In this document: positions 26,011-34,862 of the stretch, in pieces
Position numbering within the stretch: the stretch's first letter is position 1
How the letters are laid out: each line of letters starts with the position of its first letter
Source: UBA5239 sp031548025
GTDB taxonomy: Bacteria; Verrucomicrobiota; Lentisphaeria; Victivallales; Victivallaceae
Length of the DNA: 64,000 bases
Direction of reading: 5' to 3'
NCBI GenBank assembly: GCA_031548025.1
Contig: JAVBRM010000023.1
Location: forward strand, 1 to 64,000
Position numbers and translations under genes: made by a program
The notes under the pieces: generated by a model
Database searches by the model: none
The model's input: the letters and a program-made list of their open reading frames with translations, nothing else
Told to the model about the DNA's origin: nothing

Positions 26011-26865
26011 TTATCTTTTCTCTCTTTTTCCCCGGTAAGCGCGGGGGTACATGCCGGTGTATTTGTGAAAGGAATTGGCGAAATAACTGGCGTCGCAGAA
26101 ACCCAGTTCAATGGCGATCTCCGAGATCGTTTTGTCGGTATTTTCCAGCTCGCGCCGGGCGCGTTCAATCCGTACCCGCCCGATGTAGTCGAAGACCGGA
26201 ACCCCGGTTTCCTTGCGGAACAGTTCGCCGAAATAGTTGGCGCTGACCTTGGTCAAGCCCGCCAGTTCCGCGATTGTGATTTTTTCGTGCGAATGCCGGT
26301 GAATATAATCGATGGCTTTGGAGATCTGCAAATCGTGTCCGCCGACGCCGGGTGGGCTGGAAATATTCAGGTAACGCAATGCCTGAATCAGAAACCCGAT
26401 GAACAGCGATTTTGCCCGCAACTGGTATGCCGCCGTATGGCTTTCGAATTCCCTCGCAATCGCCAGCGCCAGCGGTTCCAGTTCGTGATAATGGGCGGCG
26501 GCGAAATTGAATTTTTTGCTGCCGATATCCTTCGAGTAGAGCCACTCGTCGAAAACCGGAAACTGCCGCAGTACCGCCGTTTCCCCGGCCGTGAAAAGCG
26601 ACTCCCGGAACAACATCTGGAAATAGGTAAAATTCTCCTCGATGGTGAATTCGTGGCAATCTTCGGAGTTCATGATATAAAAATCGCCTCGGATCATCGG
26701 GTAATTCCGCCCATTGATCGTGCAAATGCCCGCGCCCCGGGCCACCAGCATGATCTCGTTGAAATCATGGTAATGGCGGCGCTCCCGGTAATCGTTGCGG
26801 GTAACATAATTGCAGAACAGATCTTTTTCCGTCGGCGCGAATTTTTCCAGATAATAACGGATCAT
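26011..26865 (-). CDS. AraC-family transcriptional regulator
   Basis: 284 residues from the ATG at 26865, preceded by GGAGGA; an upstream in-frame ATG would begin inside that leader. The N-terminal cupin contains HYHDFNEIM and the C-terminal half has the double helix-turn-helix (ITIAELAGLTKVSANYFGELF; IGFCDASYFANSFHKYTGMYPRAYR). It is directly downstream of the GH36 gene on the same strand, so it could be cotranscribed and control the alpha-galactosidase locus. Confidence 0.92.
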   Translation of the reverse strand: MIRYYLEKFAPTEKDLFCNYVTRNDYRERRHYHDFNEIMLVARGAGICTINGRNYPMIRGDFYIMNSEDCHEFTIEENFTYFQMLFRESLFTAGETAVLRQFPVFDEWLYSKDIGSKKFNFAAAHYHELEPLALAIAREFESHTAAYQLRAKSLFIGFLIQALRYLNISSPPGVGGHDLQISKAIDYIHRHSHEKITIAELAGLTKVSANYFGELFRKETGVPVFDYIGRVRIERARRELENTDKTISEIAIELGFCDASYFANSFHKYTGMYPRAYRGKREKR

Positions 26866-26891
26866 CGTAAATCCTCCGGACAACAAGATAC

Positions 26892-28880
26892 TCAATCCGC
26901 GGAAAATTTCAACTTGAATTTTTCATTGGTACGGCAAATAATATCAGCAAAATGCCAACTTCCGTTTGAAGGAAACATTCCGACAATAACGGCAGTACAG
27001 TCCCAGGGACTTTGCAAGTAACCGTCGATGGACTCATGAGCAATCTCAAGGTCTTTGATTTCTACCCCGCCTCCGCTGAAGTGAAGACTCGTCGCCACCA
27101 ATACCGGTGTATCCCCGGCAAGCGGCAATATTTTCAATACCAGCGAGTCATGGGGCGCTATCGGCGGCAGGGTAACTTTATCGCCCGTCTGATAAATGCC
27201 GACCGGCTTCATATTGCTCAGGTCATAAATTAAAATTTCGCGGTCAACCGTTTCCGGATATTCAAAGACCCGGGGCTCATCCTCGCAATTGATAATCGAA
27301 ATAATATCCCACTCTCCTATTCTGCTGCGGAAAAAGCGAGGCATGGACGAATGAAAAAAATCGATGGATTCGGCGGGAATGCCGACCGGCGGTATGACTC
27401 GGCGGTAAAGCTCCAGCCGCTCGTCGGATATCTCACATAGATTTTCTCCAATTTCGACAACCCCACCGCCGAGAAATTGATTCAGGATCATGGTTTTCGC
27501 CTCGCCGAGGGTAAGATTTCCCAAGGCCAGAAATCCGGTTTCATCGTTACCCGGCCAAGGAACCGTGTTAAGGCGCACCACCGAAGCATCCGGGTCATTG
27601 TGACGCCAGCGGGACATCCACGACCGCATCACGCATTGTTTGATCCTGACCCATGCCCCCTGCCCTTTTTCCCAATCGCCATAGGTGTCGCGCCCGGTAC
27701 GGGCGGCGTCGGCCAAGCCGATCGAGCCGCCTTCATGGCCGCCGCAGATGTTCAGATAAGCCGCGTCGCCGATTCCTTTCCGAACCGCGGCAATCCCCTG
27801 GCGGTATAACTGTAGAAGATTAAGGCGGCGGTCATGCGGTATCACCCGGTTATTCGTATAGAGACAACTGGAAAAATCGACTTTGAAGTACCGGAATCCG
27901 ACTTCATACAAACGCTTGAATTCATTCTCGAGCCACTGGAGCATATCAGGTTGGGACGGATCGAATATCAGGAATTCCTGCTTCCCTATTTTCATGGAGG
28001 AGGGCAAACCGGATGCCTCCCTGAGCAGCCAATCCGGATGTTCCACAGCCGCCGGGGCGTCGGGCGTCGTCAGAAACGGCGCTATCCAGATGCCGGGGAT
28101 ACAGCCGGCTTCCCGGATGATCTCCACCGCCGATTCCAGGCCGCCGGGCCATTTGGCATTGGCACGCCAATTACCATAACTGATCTCCCAGCCGTCGTCA
28201 ATCTGATAGACATCAACAGGAATCCGGCGTCGTTTGACAGCCGCCAATTCCCGCCGGAGAATATCTTCACTGACCGACGCTCCAAAATAATGCCAGCTTC
28301 CCGCCACCGTGTAACGAGGCTTATCCGGCAACGCTATTTGATAAAAATCCGCTACCCGGGCGGCATAGTCGGAAAGCAATTGATTCGGATCGTTTCCGGC
28401 CATCATGATAACCGGCTGACTCCAAACCTCGCTCTCCGGTTCAAAGCAACAGTTATTGAATTCCGCTACCGCTCGGATTCCGGATGAATCAAGCTCAAAA
28501 TGGGCCAGATGCCGGTCCACTTCCAGAAAACCGAACAATAATATCCGGTCGCCGCCTTTCAGCATCAACACACTGTCGGCACATATGGAATCCGGCGGCG
28601 CCCCCTCGGCGGCCCACTCATGATTCCGATCCTGCCCGTCAAGCGTCGTACAGCTCGGAACATGACCTTTCAAGCGTTTCTGACAGCAAATTTCCAGCTC
28701 TTTCAGTTTTTTTCCGGCAAAAGATATGGATTCTTCCGGGATGAAGAAGATAATTTCTTCATCTACGAATTTTATGACATCAATCTTTTTCCTGACGGTT
28801 ATACAATCGTCAAGCTGTTCAACTTCGAGCTTATCGGAGCCAAATCCAAAGGAAAGATCCGGCCATTTGTTTATTTCCAT
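26892..28880 (-). CDS. GH36-type alpha-galactosidase
   Basis: 662 residues, without a signal peptide. An N-terminal beta-sandwich leads into the barrel, with VDVYQIDDGW and WIAPFL. The nucleophile is D335 in YFKVDFSS, and the likely acid/base is D398 in GRDTYGDW. Expected reaction: hydrolysis of terminal alpha-galactosides such as melibiose, raffinose or galactomannan side chains, in the cytoplasm. A GGAAG site precedes the ATG. It lies between two AraC genes, so the correct partner regulator is not decided by position alone. Confidence 0.88.
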   Translation of the reverse strand: MEINKWPDLSFGFGSDKLEVEQLDDCITVRKKIDVIKFVDEEIIFFIPEESISFAGKKLKELEICCQKRLKGHVPSCTTLDGQDRNHEWAAEGAPPDSICADSVLMLKGGDRILLFGFLEVDRHLAHFELDSSGIRAVAEFNNCCFEPESEVWSQPVIMMAGNDPNQLLSDYAARVADFYQIALPDKPRYTVAGSWHYFGASVSEDILRRELAAVKRRRIPVDVYQIDDGWEISYGNWRANAKWPGGLESAVEIIREAGCIPGIWIAPFLTTPDAPAAVEHPDWLLREASGLPSSMKIGKQEFLIFDPSQPDMLQWLENEFKRLYEVGFRYFKVDFSSCLYTNNRVIPHDRRLNLLQLYRQGIAAVRKGIGDAAYLNICGGHEGGSIGLADAARTGRDTYGDWEKGQGAWVRIKQCVMRSWMSRWRHNDPDASVVRLNTVPWPGNDETGFLALGNLTLGEAKTMILNQFLGGGVVEIGENLCEISDERLELYRRVIPPVGIPAESIDFFHSSMPRFFRSRIGEWDIISIINCEDEPRVFEYPETVDREILIYDLSNMKPVGIYQTGDKVTLPPIAPHDSLVLKILPLAGDTPVLVATSLHFSGGGVEIKDLEIAHESIDGYLQSPWDCTAVIVGMFPSNGSWHFADIICRTNEKFKLKFSAD

Positions 28881-28950
28881 ACTGTACTTCCTGTTTTACA
28901 GATATTATACCGTTTTCAACACGATATTTCTACACAACAGGAAGCGATAA

Positions 28951-28981
28951 TATGTTATATCCGGTCAATTGTATATGTTAT
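28951..28981. promoter_or_regulatory. Direct-repeat candidate AraC site upstream of GH36
   Basis: TATGTTAT occurs at 28951-28958 and again at 28974-28981, both in similar A+T-rich context, 23 bp apart on the same strand. The pair lies between the AraC gene at 28991 and the GH36 start. Confidence 0.35.
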
Positions 28982-28990
28982 TTAGCGATT

Positions 28991-29866
28991 TCAATAATGA
29001 TCCCGGAAAACTTTGGGCGAAAATCCGGTTCGCTTCTTGAACTCGGCAGAGAAGTAAAGCTGGTTGGAATAACCGAGTATTTGCGAAATTTCTTTGATGG
29101 AATGCTGATTGTAGATCAGAAGATCTTTGGCGTGGTTCATTTTCAACTTGATGAAATAATCAATCGGTGAGCTCTGGAGATATTGCCGGAAAATCCGCTG
29201 CAACGCTGAGGCACTCATGCCGCTTTGACGGCAAAGATCCGCCATGCAGAGCGAACCGGCAATATTCCTCCGCATAAAATCCAGGATACCGTTCAACTCC
29301 TGCGGATGGTGTTTGCTCTGAAAATCGTCCGCCAATTCCAACAGAACTTGATACAGCAGTCCATTGATTTCATATTGATAACCGGGCGGCATTTCTTTGA
29401 CGAGCTTGTAGGCATGATCGAATTTCTCCCGCAGCCGCTCCGGGTGCGAAGGCACAATCTTATCGGCCTGATCCAGCCCCAGTTGATTGACAAGCGGAAG
29501 AACCGACGAACCGATAACCAGCATGACTTTTTTGAGCGCGTAATCGGTCGTTTCAAAAATATAGTCCTCACCGTAATGAATCAGGAACACCTCATTTTCC
29601 CCGACTTCATAACGCTTGCCTTTGTGGCTATAAATAAATGTCCCTTCCTGAACAAACTCAATGGAGAAAATATCGGAATTTATCCGATGCCGGTAACACC
29701 CGGCCACCCATTCATCATTGCCTACCGCCTGTAATTGCAAAGGAATCGACACGTTGTGAATATTGCCGAAATAGCTGATGGCAAATTGATGCAACGGATA
29801 TTGACCGACATTGTAGCCGGTCAACTTGGAATCTCCGTTTTCGGTTGATATAAATCGTCTTTTCAT
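28991..29866 (-). CDS. AraC-family transcriptional regulator
   Basis: 291 residues. A cupin-like sensor half (SIEFVQEGTFIYSHKGKRYEVGENEVFLIHYGEDY) occupies the N-terminus in pieces, and the C-terminus has MADLCRQSGMSASALQRIF and the second helix-turn-helix ILGYSNQLYFSAEFKKRT. It sits between the beta-helix gene and GH36, all on the minus strand. Plausible targets are the upstream pseudopilin/beta-helix transcript or the downstream GH36 gene. Confidence 0.92.
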   Translation of the reverse strand: MKRRFISTENGDSKLTGYNVGQYPLHQFAISYFGNIHNVSIPLQLQAVGNDEWVAGCYRHRINSDIFSIEFVQEGTFIYSHKGKRYEVGENEVFLIHYGEDYIFETTDYALKKVMLVIGSSVLPLVNQLGLDQADKIVPSHPERLREKFDHAYKLVKEMPPGYQYEINGLLYQVLLELADDFQSKHHPQELNGILDFMRRNIAGSLCMADLCRQSGMSASALQRIFRQYLQSSPIDYFIKLKMNHAKDLLIYNQHSIKEISQILGYSNQLYFSAEFKKRTGFSPKVFRDHY

Positions 29867-29914
29867 AACAAGTCGGAATATATCACACGCCCCAAACGAT
29901 TCAAGCGGAAAAAA

Positions 29915-31801
29915 CTATTGCCGGGGTAGATTGCCAGGCGAGTCGGCCCAAACGGGCAAGAGTGGAGCATGAAACCGTATTTTCACATCTTCGGTGGCAC
30001 GCTTCAGCAGAAAACTCCAGAGCTCTACCTCATCGCGATCACGTGTAAATGTAAAGACGGTGGGTTCGTCGAAATTATTTTTAGCCGCGACAATTTTGCC
30101 GGAAGCATCGCGAATTTCAAGATCGAGCGTCTCCCCGGGGTCGCCGGCGAACTCGATTTTAAACTCCCGGACTCCCTGAGGCACTTCGAAGTACCCCATG
30201 CGCATTTTGCCGATTCGGAAGAGATTGAGATATGCTCCTGATTCCGTGGGATTCATGATGGCCCACCGGAGTTGCTTGCCGGGAGTAATCCGAAGCGCGG
30301 CCGCTCCGGCCGTTACCGGAAGCCGGTACAGCCCTGCAGCGGGAACCTTGATCCGGTATTCGCTTTCGCCGAAGGGAACCAATCCCAAATCATGCCGATA
30401 ATTTTCCGGCCCGTGCATACTCAGGTTGACCGGTTTGGCGCGCCCGAATTTCTGTAGATTCAACTTAAAATCCAGTTCTTCACCGGCATCCGCATAAAAC
30501 AGCAGTTGAAAATCCCCACGCAAACCGGGAGACGCAATAGTCTGCCGCTTCCCCTTGGGAACCCCAAGCCGGGCAAAGGTTTCCGCCTCGCCGACGATCT
30601 GGGGAACGGGTACCGGCTGGTCTAATCCGGATGTTTTGATGAACTCGGCGACATCGATTTTCTTGCCGTTAAATGAGAGATTCCCGGTCACTTTAGCCAG
30701 GCTGCTGCCGGGCTGCCAACTTTTCAGGACGATTGGCGCGCTGTTTTCATATCCTTGAATCGTCAGATTGTCAAGCTGAAGATTGCCGAAAACCTTCGCA
30801 AATGGCTGAGTCACGATAAAACTGAGCGGGCCGGCTGAGGCATTGCGATGGCTGACCGTCGTATCGCGGATCTCGATATCATAACAGTCGGCGGCGGAAT
30901 GATCGCGGATGAATATTGCATCATTGTTGATATCCTCCAGCTTGCAGTCGGTGAATTTCACACTGCCGGTAGTTTTGACATTACGCAGGCGGTAAAAAAC
31001 CAACCCCCGGTTGCCGCCCCGAACAGTCACTCTGTCGACCGTCATCGACAGCGGCGTCCGGCAAGGAGTAGCCAGCATGATACCGCCTCCCTGGTTATCC
31101 TCGAAAATAGTATCCTCGATCCGGACATTGACCAGACGTTCATTCGGAAAATTCGGTTCGAAGTCGATCCCGGCTTGAGGTGCGGTGCCTCCGGTCCCCT
31201 TGACCACAGAGTTGCGCAACAGAAAATTTTCCACGCTGATGACGCTGATTCCCTGCCGGTAATGATCGTTGAGGATTACGTTGTCAATGGTGATATTGCT
31301 GCAGTAATTTTCCGGTATTCTGCGGGTACTGACATAGATGCCGTCGCCGCCGCTGCCGGTGATTTTCAGATCGCGGATGGTCACATTGTGGCAGTTCCAT
31401 ATCGCGATGTTGTGGCGCCATTCGGAGAATTCATATTTCGATTTATCCATGTAATCGCTTTTGTGCATCAGCAGTTCAGCCCCGGATTCTCCTCGAATGA
31501 TGATATTCCGGGCGCCTTCCGCCAGCAAAAGACAATCATTCTTACCGATAAATGCGCCGCGTTTCGCTTCAATCCGGACATTTTTGGTAAGAACCAGCTC
31601 AAGATCTCCTCGCAATTTGAGCCCGGTCGTAATCCAGGGCTTTCCGCAGTCGTCGACGATGACCCGCTCGGCCCCGGAATCAATGGCCGCCTGCAGGAAA
31701 CGGGTTGAATCTGCCGCATCAAATCCGAAATCGCTGACCTTCACTTCCTTGGCCATCAAGACGCAGCAGGAAAGCAAAATCAGGGTGTAAAACTTTAACA
31801 T
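29915..31801 (-). CDS. Secreted right-handed beta-helix protein
   Basis: 628 residues with a signal peptide (MLKFYTLILLSCCVLMA, then KEVK). The following ~320 residues are a run of short strand-rich coils with many Asn/Ile/Val ladders (for example VTIRDLKITGSGGDGIYV and SNITIDNVILND), the pattern of pectate-lyase, GH28 or epimerase-like parallel beta-helices. The C-terminal ~200 residues are beta-sandwich-like. No catalytic motif specific to GH28 or a lyase family was recognised, so only a polysaccharide-processing role is suggested. It lies 22 bp after pseudopilin copy 3 with a TTGGAG site. Confidence 0.82.
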   Translation of the reverse strand: MLKFYTLILLSCCVLMAKEVKVSDFGFDAADSTRFLQAAIDSGAERVIVDDCGKPWITTGLKLRGDLELVLTKNVRIEAKRGAFIGKNDCLLLAEGARNIIIRGESGAELLMHKSDYMDKSKYEFSEWRHNIAIWNCHNVTIRDLKITGSGGDGIYVSTRRIPENYCSNITIDNVILNDHYRQGISVISVENFLLRNSVVKGTGGTAPQAGIDFEPNFPNERLVNVRIEDTIFEDNQGGGIMLATPCRTPLSMTVDRVTVRGGNRGLVFYRLRNVKTTGSVKFTDCKLEDINNDAIFIRDHSAADCYDIEIRDTTVSHRNASAGPLSFIVTQPFAKVFGNLQLDNLTIQGYENSAPIVLKSWQPGSSLAKVTGNLSFNGKKIDVAEFIKTSGLDQPVPVPQIVGEAETFARLGVPKGKRQTIASPGLRGDFQLLFYADAGEELDFKLNLQKFGRAKPVNLSMHGPENYRHDLGLVPFGESEYRIKVPAAGLYRLPVTAGAAALRITPGKQLRWAIMNPTESGAYLNLFRIGKMRMGYFEVPQGVREFKIEFAGDPGETLDLEIRDASGKIVAAKNNFDEPTVFTFTRDRDEVELWSFLLKRATEDVKIRFHAPLLPVWADSPGNLPRQ

Positions 31802-31823
31802 GACTCATTTCTCCAATTTGTGA

Positions 31824-32543
31824 TTATTTTCTGCCGGTCCACAAAAGGCCCTGCGCGGAAAGCCCGAGGGGAAAATCAGCATACAGGCTTATACTGCGAG
31901 TGGAATTATACTCCGGATAAAAAGGTTTAAAGGCCGCGGCATGGCCATCCGCATAAAGAATATTTATCGCCCTGGCATGGCGGGCATGCGCCCCCTTTTC
32001 CTGAACATTGTTGGCGCTGACCCAGAAATAACCGCGTCCGGAACCGTCCGTGGCGTCGCGGATCGCATCCATCGCCAGATAAATCATGCTGGGGTTGTAA
32101 ATCTGCGTGGAAGGCCATGGCGTGACGGTACCGGTCCCCATGGTGCGTCCGGTCAGGTATGCATTGATGCCGATGCCATATGTATAATAGTTATCGCCGA
32201 ATACACTGGTCGTTTTCAATCTTTGAGCATCCGGAGTGCCGCCGGTCAGGGCCGGACAGAGCAACGGGGAAACGTCCGGAAGATACTTTTCCCAAATAAG
32301 CACGCTACCCCATGTTTCCGTTTCGGAATTGCTGCCGCCATTGCGAGTCCAACGCGGCAAAACACCGTTGAAATCCCCCTGATAAAGCATCAAAGCCGTT
32401 CCCGCCTGCTTGTGGTTATTCAAACAAGTCGAGGTACGTGCTTTGTCACGCGCCTTGTTCAACGCCGGCAGCAGCATGGCGGCGAGCACGGCGATGATCG
32501 CGATCACCACCAGGAGTTCAATAAGGGTGAAATTCTTTTTCAT
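31824..32543 (-). CDS. Pseudopilin-like H-X9-DG protein (copy 3)
   Basis: 239 residues. The leader is only MKKN, followed by FTLIELLVVIAIIAVLAAML and ALNKARDKAR. C-terminal HARAINILYADG is an exact H-X9-DG. The -1 residue is Asn rather than Gly. It is the first gene of the minus-strand set with the beta-helix protein and AraC. Function inferred only from family and position. Confidence 0.9.
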   Translation of the reverse strand: MKKNFTLIELLVVIAIIAVLAAMLLPALNKARDKARTSTCLNNHKQAGTALMLYQGDFNGVLPRWTRNGGSNSETETWGSVLIWEKYLPDVSPLLCPALTGGTPDAQRLKTTSVFGDNYYTYGIGINAYLTGRTMGTGTVTPWPSTQIYNPSMIYLAMDAIRDATDGSGRGYFWVSANNVQEKGAHARHARAINILYADGHAAAFKPFYPEYNSTRSISLYADFPLGLSAQGLLWTGRK

Positions 32544-32631
32544 ATCCGCATTCCTTTCTGACCTTTTTTCATTATCATATATTATAATAAATCAGGCGGC
32601 ATATTTCTACAGCATTGCTACCGAAAAATAT

Positions 32632-32667
32632 ATGATATATCGCCAAATATAGATGATATATCGCCAA
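32632..32667. promoter_or_regulatory. Paired 15-bp direct repeat, candidate AraC binding site
   Basis: ATGATATATCGCCAA at 32632-32646 and again at 32653-32667, identical and 21 bp apart, the spacing typical of AraC-type half-sites. It is 89-124 bp upstream of pseudopilin copy 3. Closer to that gene is a TATAAT on the minus strand without a good -35, which fits an activator-dependent promoter. Confidence 0.55.
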
Positions 32668-32714
32668 TCAATCAGCAAGAACGGAATACGATTATCCTCC
32701 ATCAAAATCTGGAA

Positions 32715-33863
32715 TTACCATTCTGCAACGACACCGTCATCCGTTCGCCAGACCGGGTTTTTCCAATCGTGACCGGCTTCCGCCGCGAGGCGGACTTTTT
32801 CCTCATTGACAGTGATTCCCAACCCCGGCAGGCTGTTGCGGAAAACATAACCGTCCCGATACTCAAACACGGTACGGTCTTCAAGATAATCCAGCAGATC
32901 CGCGCCTTGATTGTAGTGAATACCCAGGCTTTGTTCCTGAATTGCGGCGTTCGGCGTACAGAAGTCAAGCTGCAAACTGGCCGCCAGCGCGATAGGTCCG
33001 AGCGGGCAATGGGGAGCGACCGCCACATCGAAACACTCCGCCATGGCGGCGATTTTCCTGACTTCGAAAATTCCGCCGGCATGGCAAAGGTCGGGTTGGA
33101 TAATATCGGCGATGCCGCGAGTAAGAATATCCTTGAATCCCCAACGGGTGAAATTTCGTTCACCGGTGGCAAGCGGAGTCGTCGTGTGCCTTCTCAGCTC
33201 GGCGAAAGCCTCGATATTTTCGATCAGCACGGGTTCTTCGATAAACATGAGATGATACGGTTCGAGTTCCTTTATCAGTACCCGCGCCATCGCCTGGTGT
33301 ACCCGTCCGTGAAAGTCGACGGCAATGCCGAAATCTTTCCCCAGAGCCTCGCGCACCCCGGCCACCCGCTCCACCGCCGCCTCGATCTTCGACCAGGAGT
33401 CGATGTAATCAAGCTCCGGCGTGCCGTTGAATTTGACCGCGCTGTAACCTTGAGCTTGCTTCTCTTGCGCCGCCTGAACAGTATTGGAGGGGCGGTCGCC
33501 GCCGATCCAGCAATAAACCTTGATGCGTTCCCGCACGGCGCCGCCCAGCAGCTCATAAACGGGAACTCCCATAGCCTTGCCTTTAATATCCCACAAAGCC
33601 TGTTCAATTCCGGAGATCGCGCTGGAAAGAATCGGGCCGCCGCGATAAAAACCGCCGCGATAAAGTGTCTGAAAAATATCTTCTATCGCAAACGGATTGC
33701 GTCCGAGAACCAGAAATGACAAATCTTTTACGGCCGCGGCCACCGTATCCGCTTTGCCCTCGATAACCGGCTCGCCCCAGCCGCAGATTCCCGCGTCAGT
33801 TGAAATCTTAAGAAAGAGCCAACGCGGGGCAACTTTAAACAATTCAATATTAGTGACTTTCAT
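32715..33863 (-). CDS. dgoD: Galactonate dehydratase-like enolase-superfamily enzyme
   Basis: 382 residues from ATG 33863, chosen because CTCC on the plus strand gives GGAG upstream; the frame is open further. The start MKVTNIELFKVAPRWLFLKI and GWGEPVIEGKADTV closely match DgoD. Enolase-superfamily landmarks follow, including the capping domain, DFHGRVHQAMA (a metal-ligand region), EEPVL and ERNFTRWG. Expected reaction: D-galactonate to 2-keto-3-deoxygalactonate. Other sugar-acid dehydratases in the family remain possible. It is the last gene of the operon from DUF89. Confidence 0.85.
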   Translation of the reverse strand: MKVTNIELFKVAPRWLFLKISTDAGICGWGEPVIEGKADTVAAAVKDLSFLVLGRNPFAIEDIFQTLYRGGFYRGGPILSSAISGIEQALWDIKGKAMGVPVYELLGGAVRERIKVYCWIGGDRPSNTVQAAQEKQAQGYSAVKFNGTPELDYIDSWSKIEAAVERVAGVREALGKDFGIAVDFHGRVHQAMARVLIKELEPYHLMFIEEPVLIENIEAFAELRRHTTTPLATGERNFTRWGFKDILTRGIADIIQPDLCHAGGIFEVRKIAAMAECFDVAVAPHCPLGPIALAASLQLDFCTPNAAIQEQSLGIHYNQGADLLDYLEDRTVFEYRDGYVFRNSLPGLGITVNEEKVRLAAEAGHDWKNPVWRTDDGVVAEW

Positions 33864-33873
33864 TTTATCTCCT

Positions 33874-34857
33874 TTATGGGTTAAATTTGCCGCAACGGCA
33901 AAAATCGGTAAGTTTTTCACCGGTCCGGCGAATCGGGTTGCTCCATGCCATCCGCCCCCCGGCATCGGTTAACTGGCAACGGATGTAGAAATCCTTCGGC
34001 AAACTGGAAACATCGATTTTCAGGGAAGTAAATGTACGCGGTTTTTCGCCGCCGACCGCAGTATCGAAATGCCCTTGAAAGCCTTTCCGGCCATTGGAAA
34101 TCAACTGCGCCGAAACCACCGGAGAAAATTCAGCCTCAAAAATACCGTTTTTTAGTGATATTTTGCGAAATTCCGGGCCGCACGACGAGTAGAAATCTCC
34201 CTGTTTCAGCGCGGCAAGCAGACTTTTCTCCGACTTATCCGCGGCGCAGATCATTGTCCAGCCCCGGAAAAGATCGTGCGGATGATGCGCATCGTCCACC
34301 GCCAGCGCAGTATAGTTCCGACCCATATTGAGCATTTCGTCCCAGCATTCCATGCTGTACGATTTGCCGACTTCCCGTGTCGCGCCGTTGAAAACTTCGG
34401 TACCGCAGACGTAGTCGAGACTACTGAGCCTGCGGGCTCCAAAGCCGGTCCAATAAGGATGAGGTATGAATATCAATCCTCCGGCGGAATGCACTGCCTC
34501 CACAGCCTGGCGCGGATAGAGATAATAATGCGGGAAATTATCCGGCAGGCCCAATGCCAGCAAATGCCACAATTCGCCTTTGTAACGTCTTTCCGGATGG
34601 ATCTCCATACCGGATATCAGCGTCATGCCATTACCGTCATACCGTTGAACCGGATTTATCCGGCGATGGTCGGTAAAGGCCAGGCAGTCATATCCGGCAC
34701 CGGAGTAAAGTTTTATCAGTTCACCGGGAGATATCCGGCCATCCTCCGAAACCGTTGAATGAGTATGAAGCGCGGCTTTGAAGGCGCTAAGCCTCCTCCC
34801 GAAATATTCGATATTTTTCATAATGGAATCCCACTCCTTGATGGCGACATTTTCCAT
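33874..34857 (-). CDS. PHP-domain metal-dependent hydrolase-like protein
   Basis: 327 residues from ATG 34857, five bases after the GH20 stop and preceded by AAGGAAG; the internal ATG at 34821 with AAGGAG is an alternative. The PHP start is clear: ALHTHSTVSEDGRISPGELI and AFTDHRRI, with later metal-ligand His in IPHPYW and DDAHHP. PHP proteins are phosphoesterases or related hydrolases. A role on an intracellular sugar-derived compound is inferred from the operon. Its stop is 10 bp before the dgoD-like start. Confidence 0.8.
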   Translation of the reverse strand: MENVAIKEWDSIMKNIEYFGRRLSAFKAALHTHSTVSEDGRISPGELIKLYSGAGYDCLAFTDHRRINPVQRYDGNGMTLISGMEIHPERRYKGELWHLLALGLPDNFPHYYLYPRQAVEAVHSAGGLIFIPHPYWTGFGARRLSSLDYVCGTEVFNGATREVGKSYSMECWDEMLNMGRNYTALAVDDAHHPHDLFRGWTMICAADKSEKSLLAALKQGDFYSSCGPEFRKISLKNGIFEAEFSPVVSAQLISNGRKGFQGHFDTAVGGEKPRTFTSLKIDVSSLPKDFYIRCQLTDAGGRMAWSNPIRRTGEKLTDFCRCGKFNP

Positions 34858-34862
34858 CTTCC

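Noticed and set aside
26065..27021. 318-codon open frame antisense to an AraC gene
   Set aside because: Shadow frame with no family features; the AraC reading is unambiguous.
32769..33719. 316-codon open frame antisense to the galactonate-dehydratase-like gene
   Set aside because: No motif, and the opposite strand carries a typical enolase-superfamily protein.
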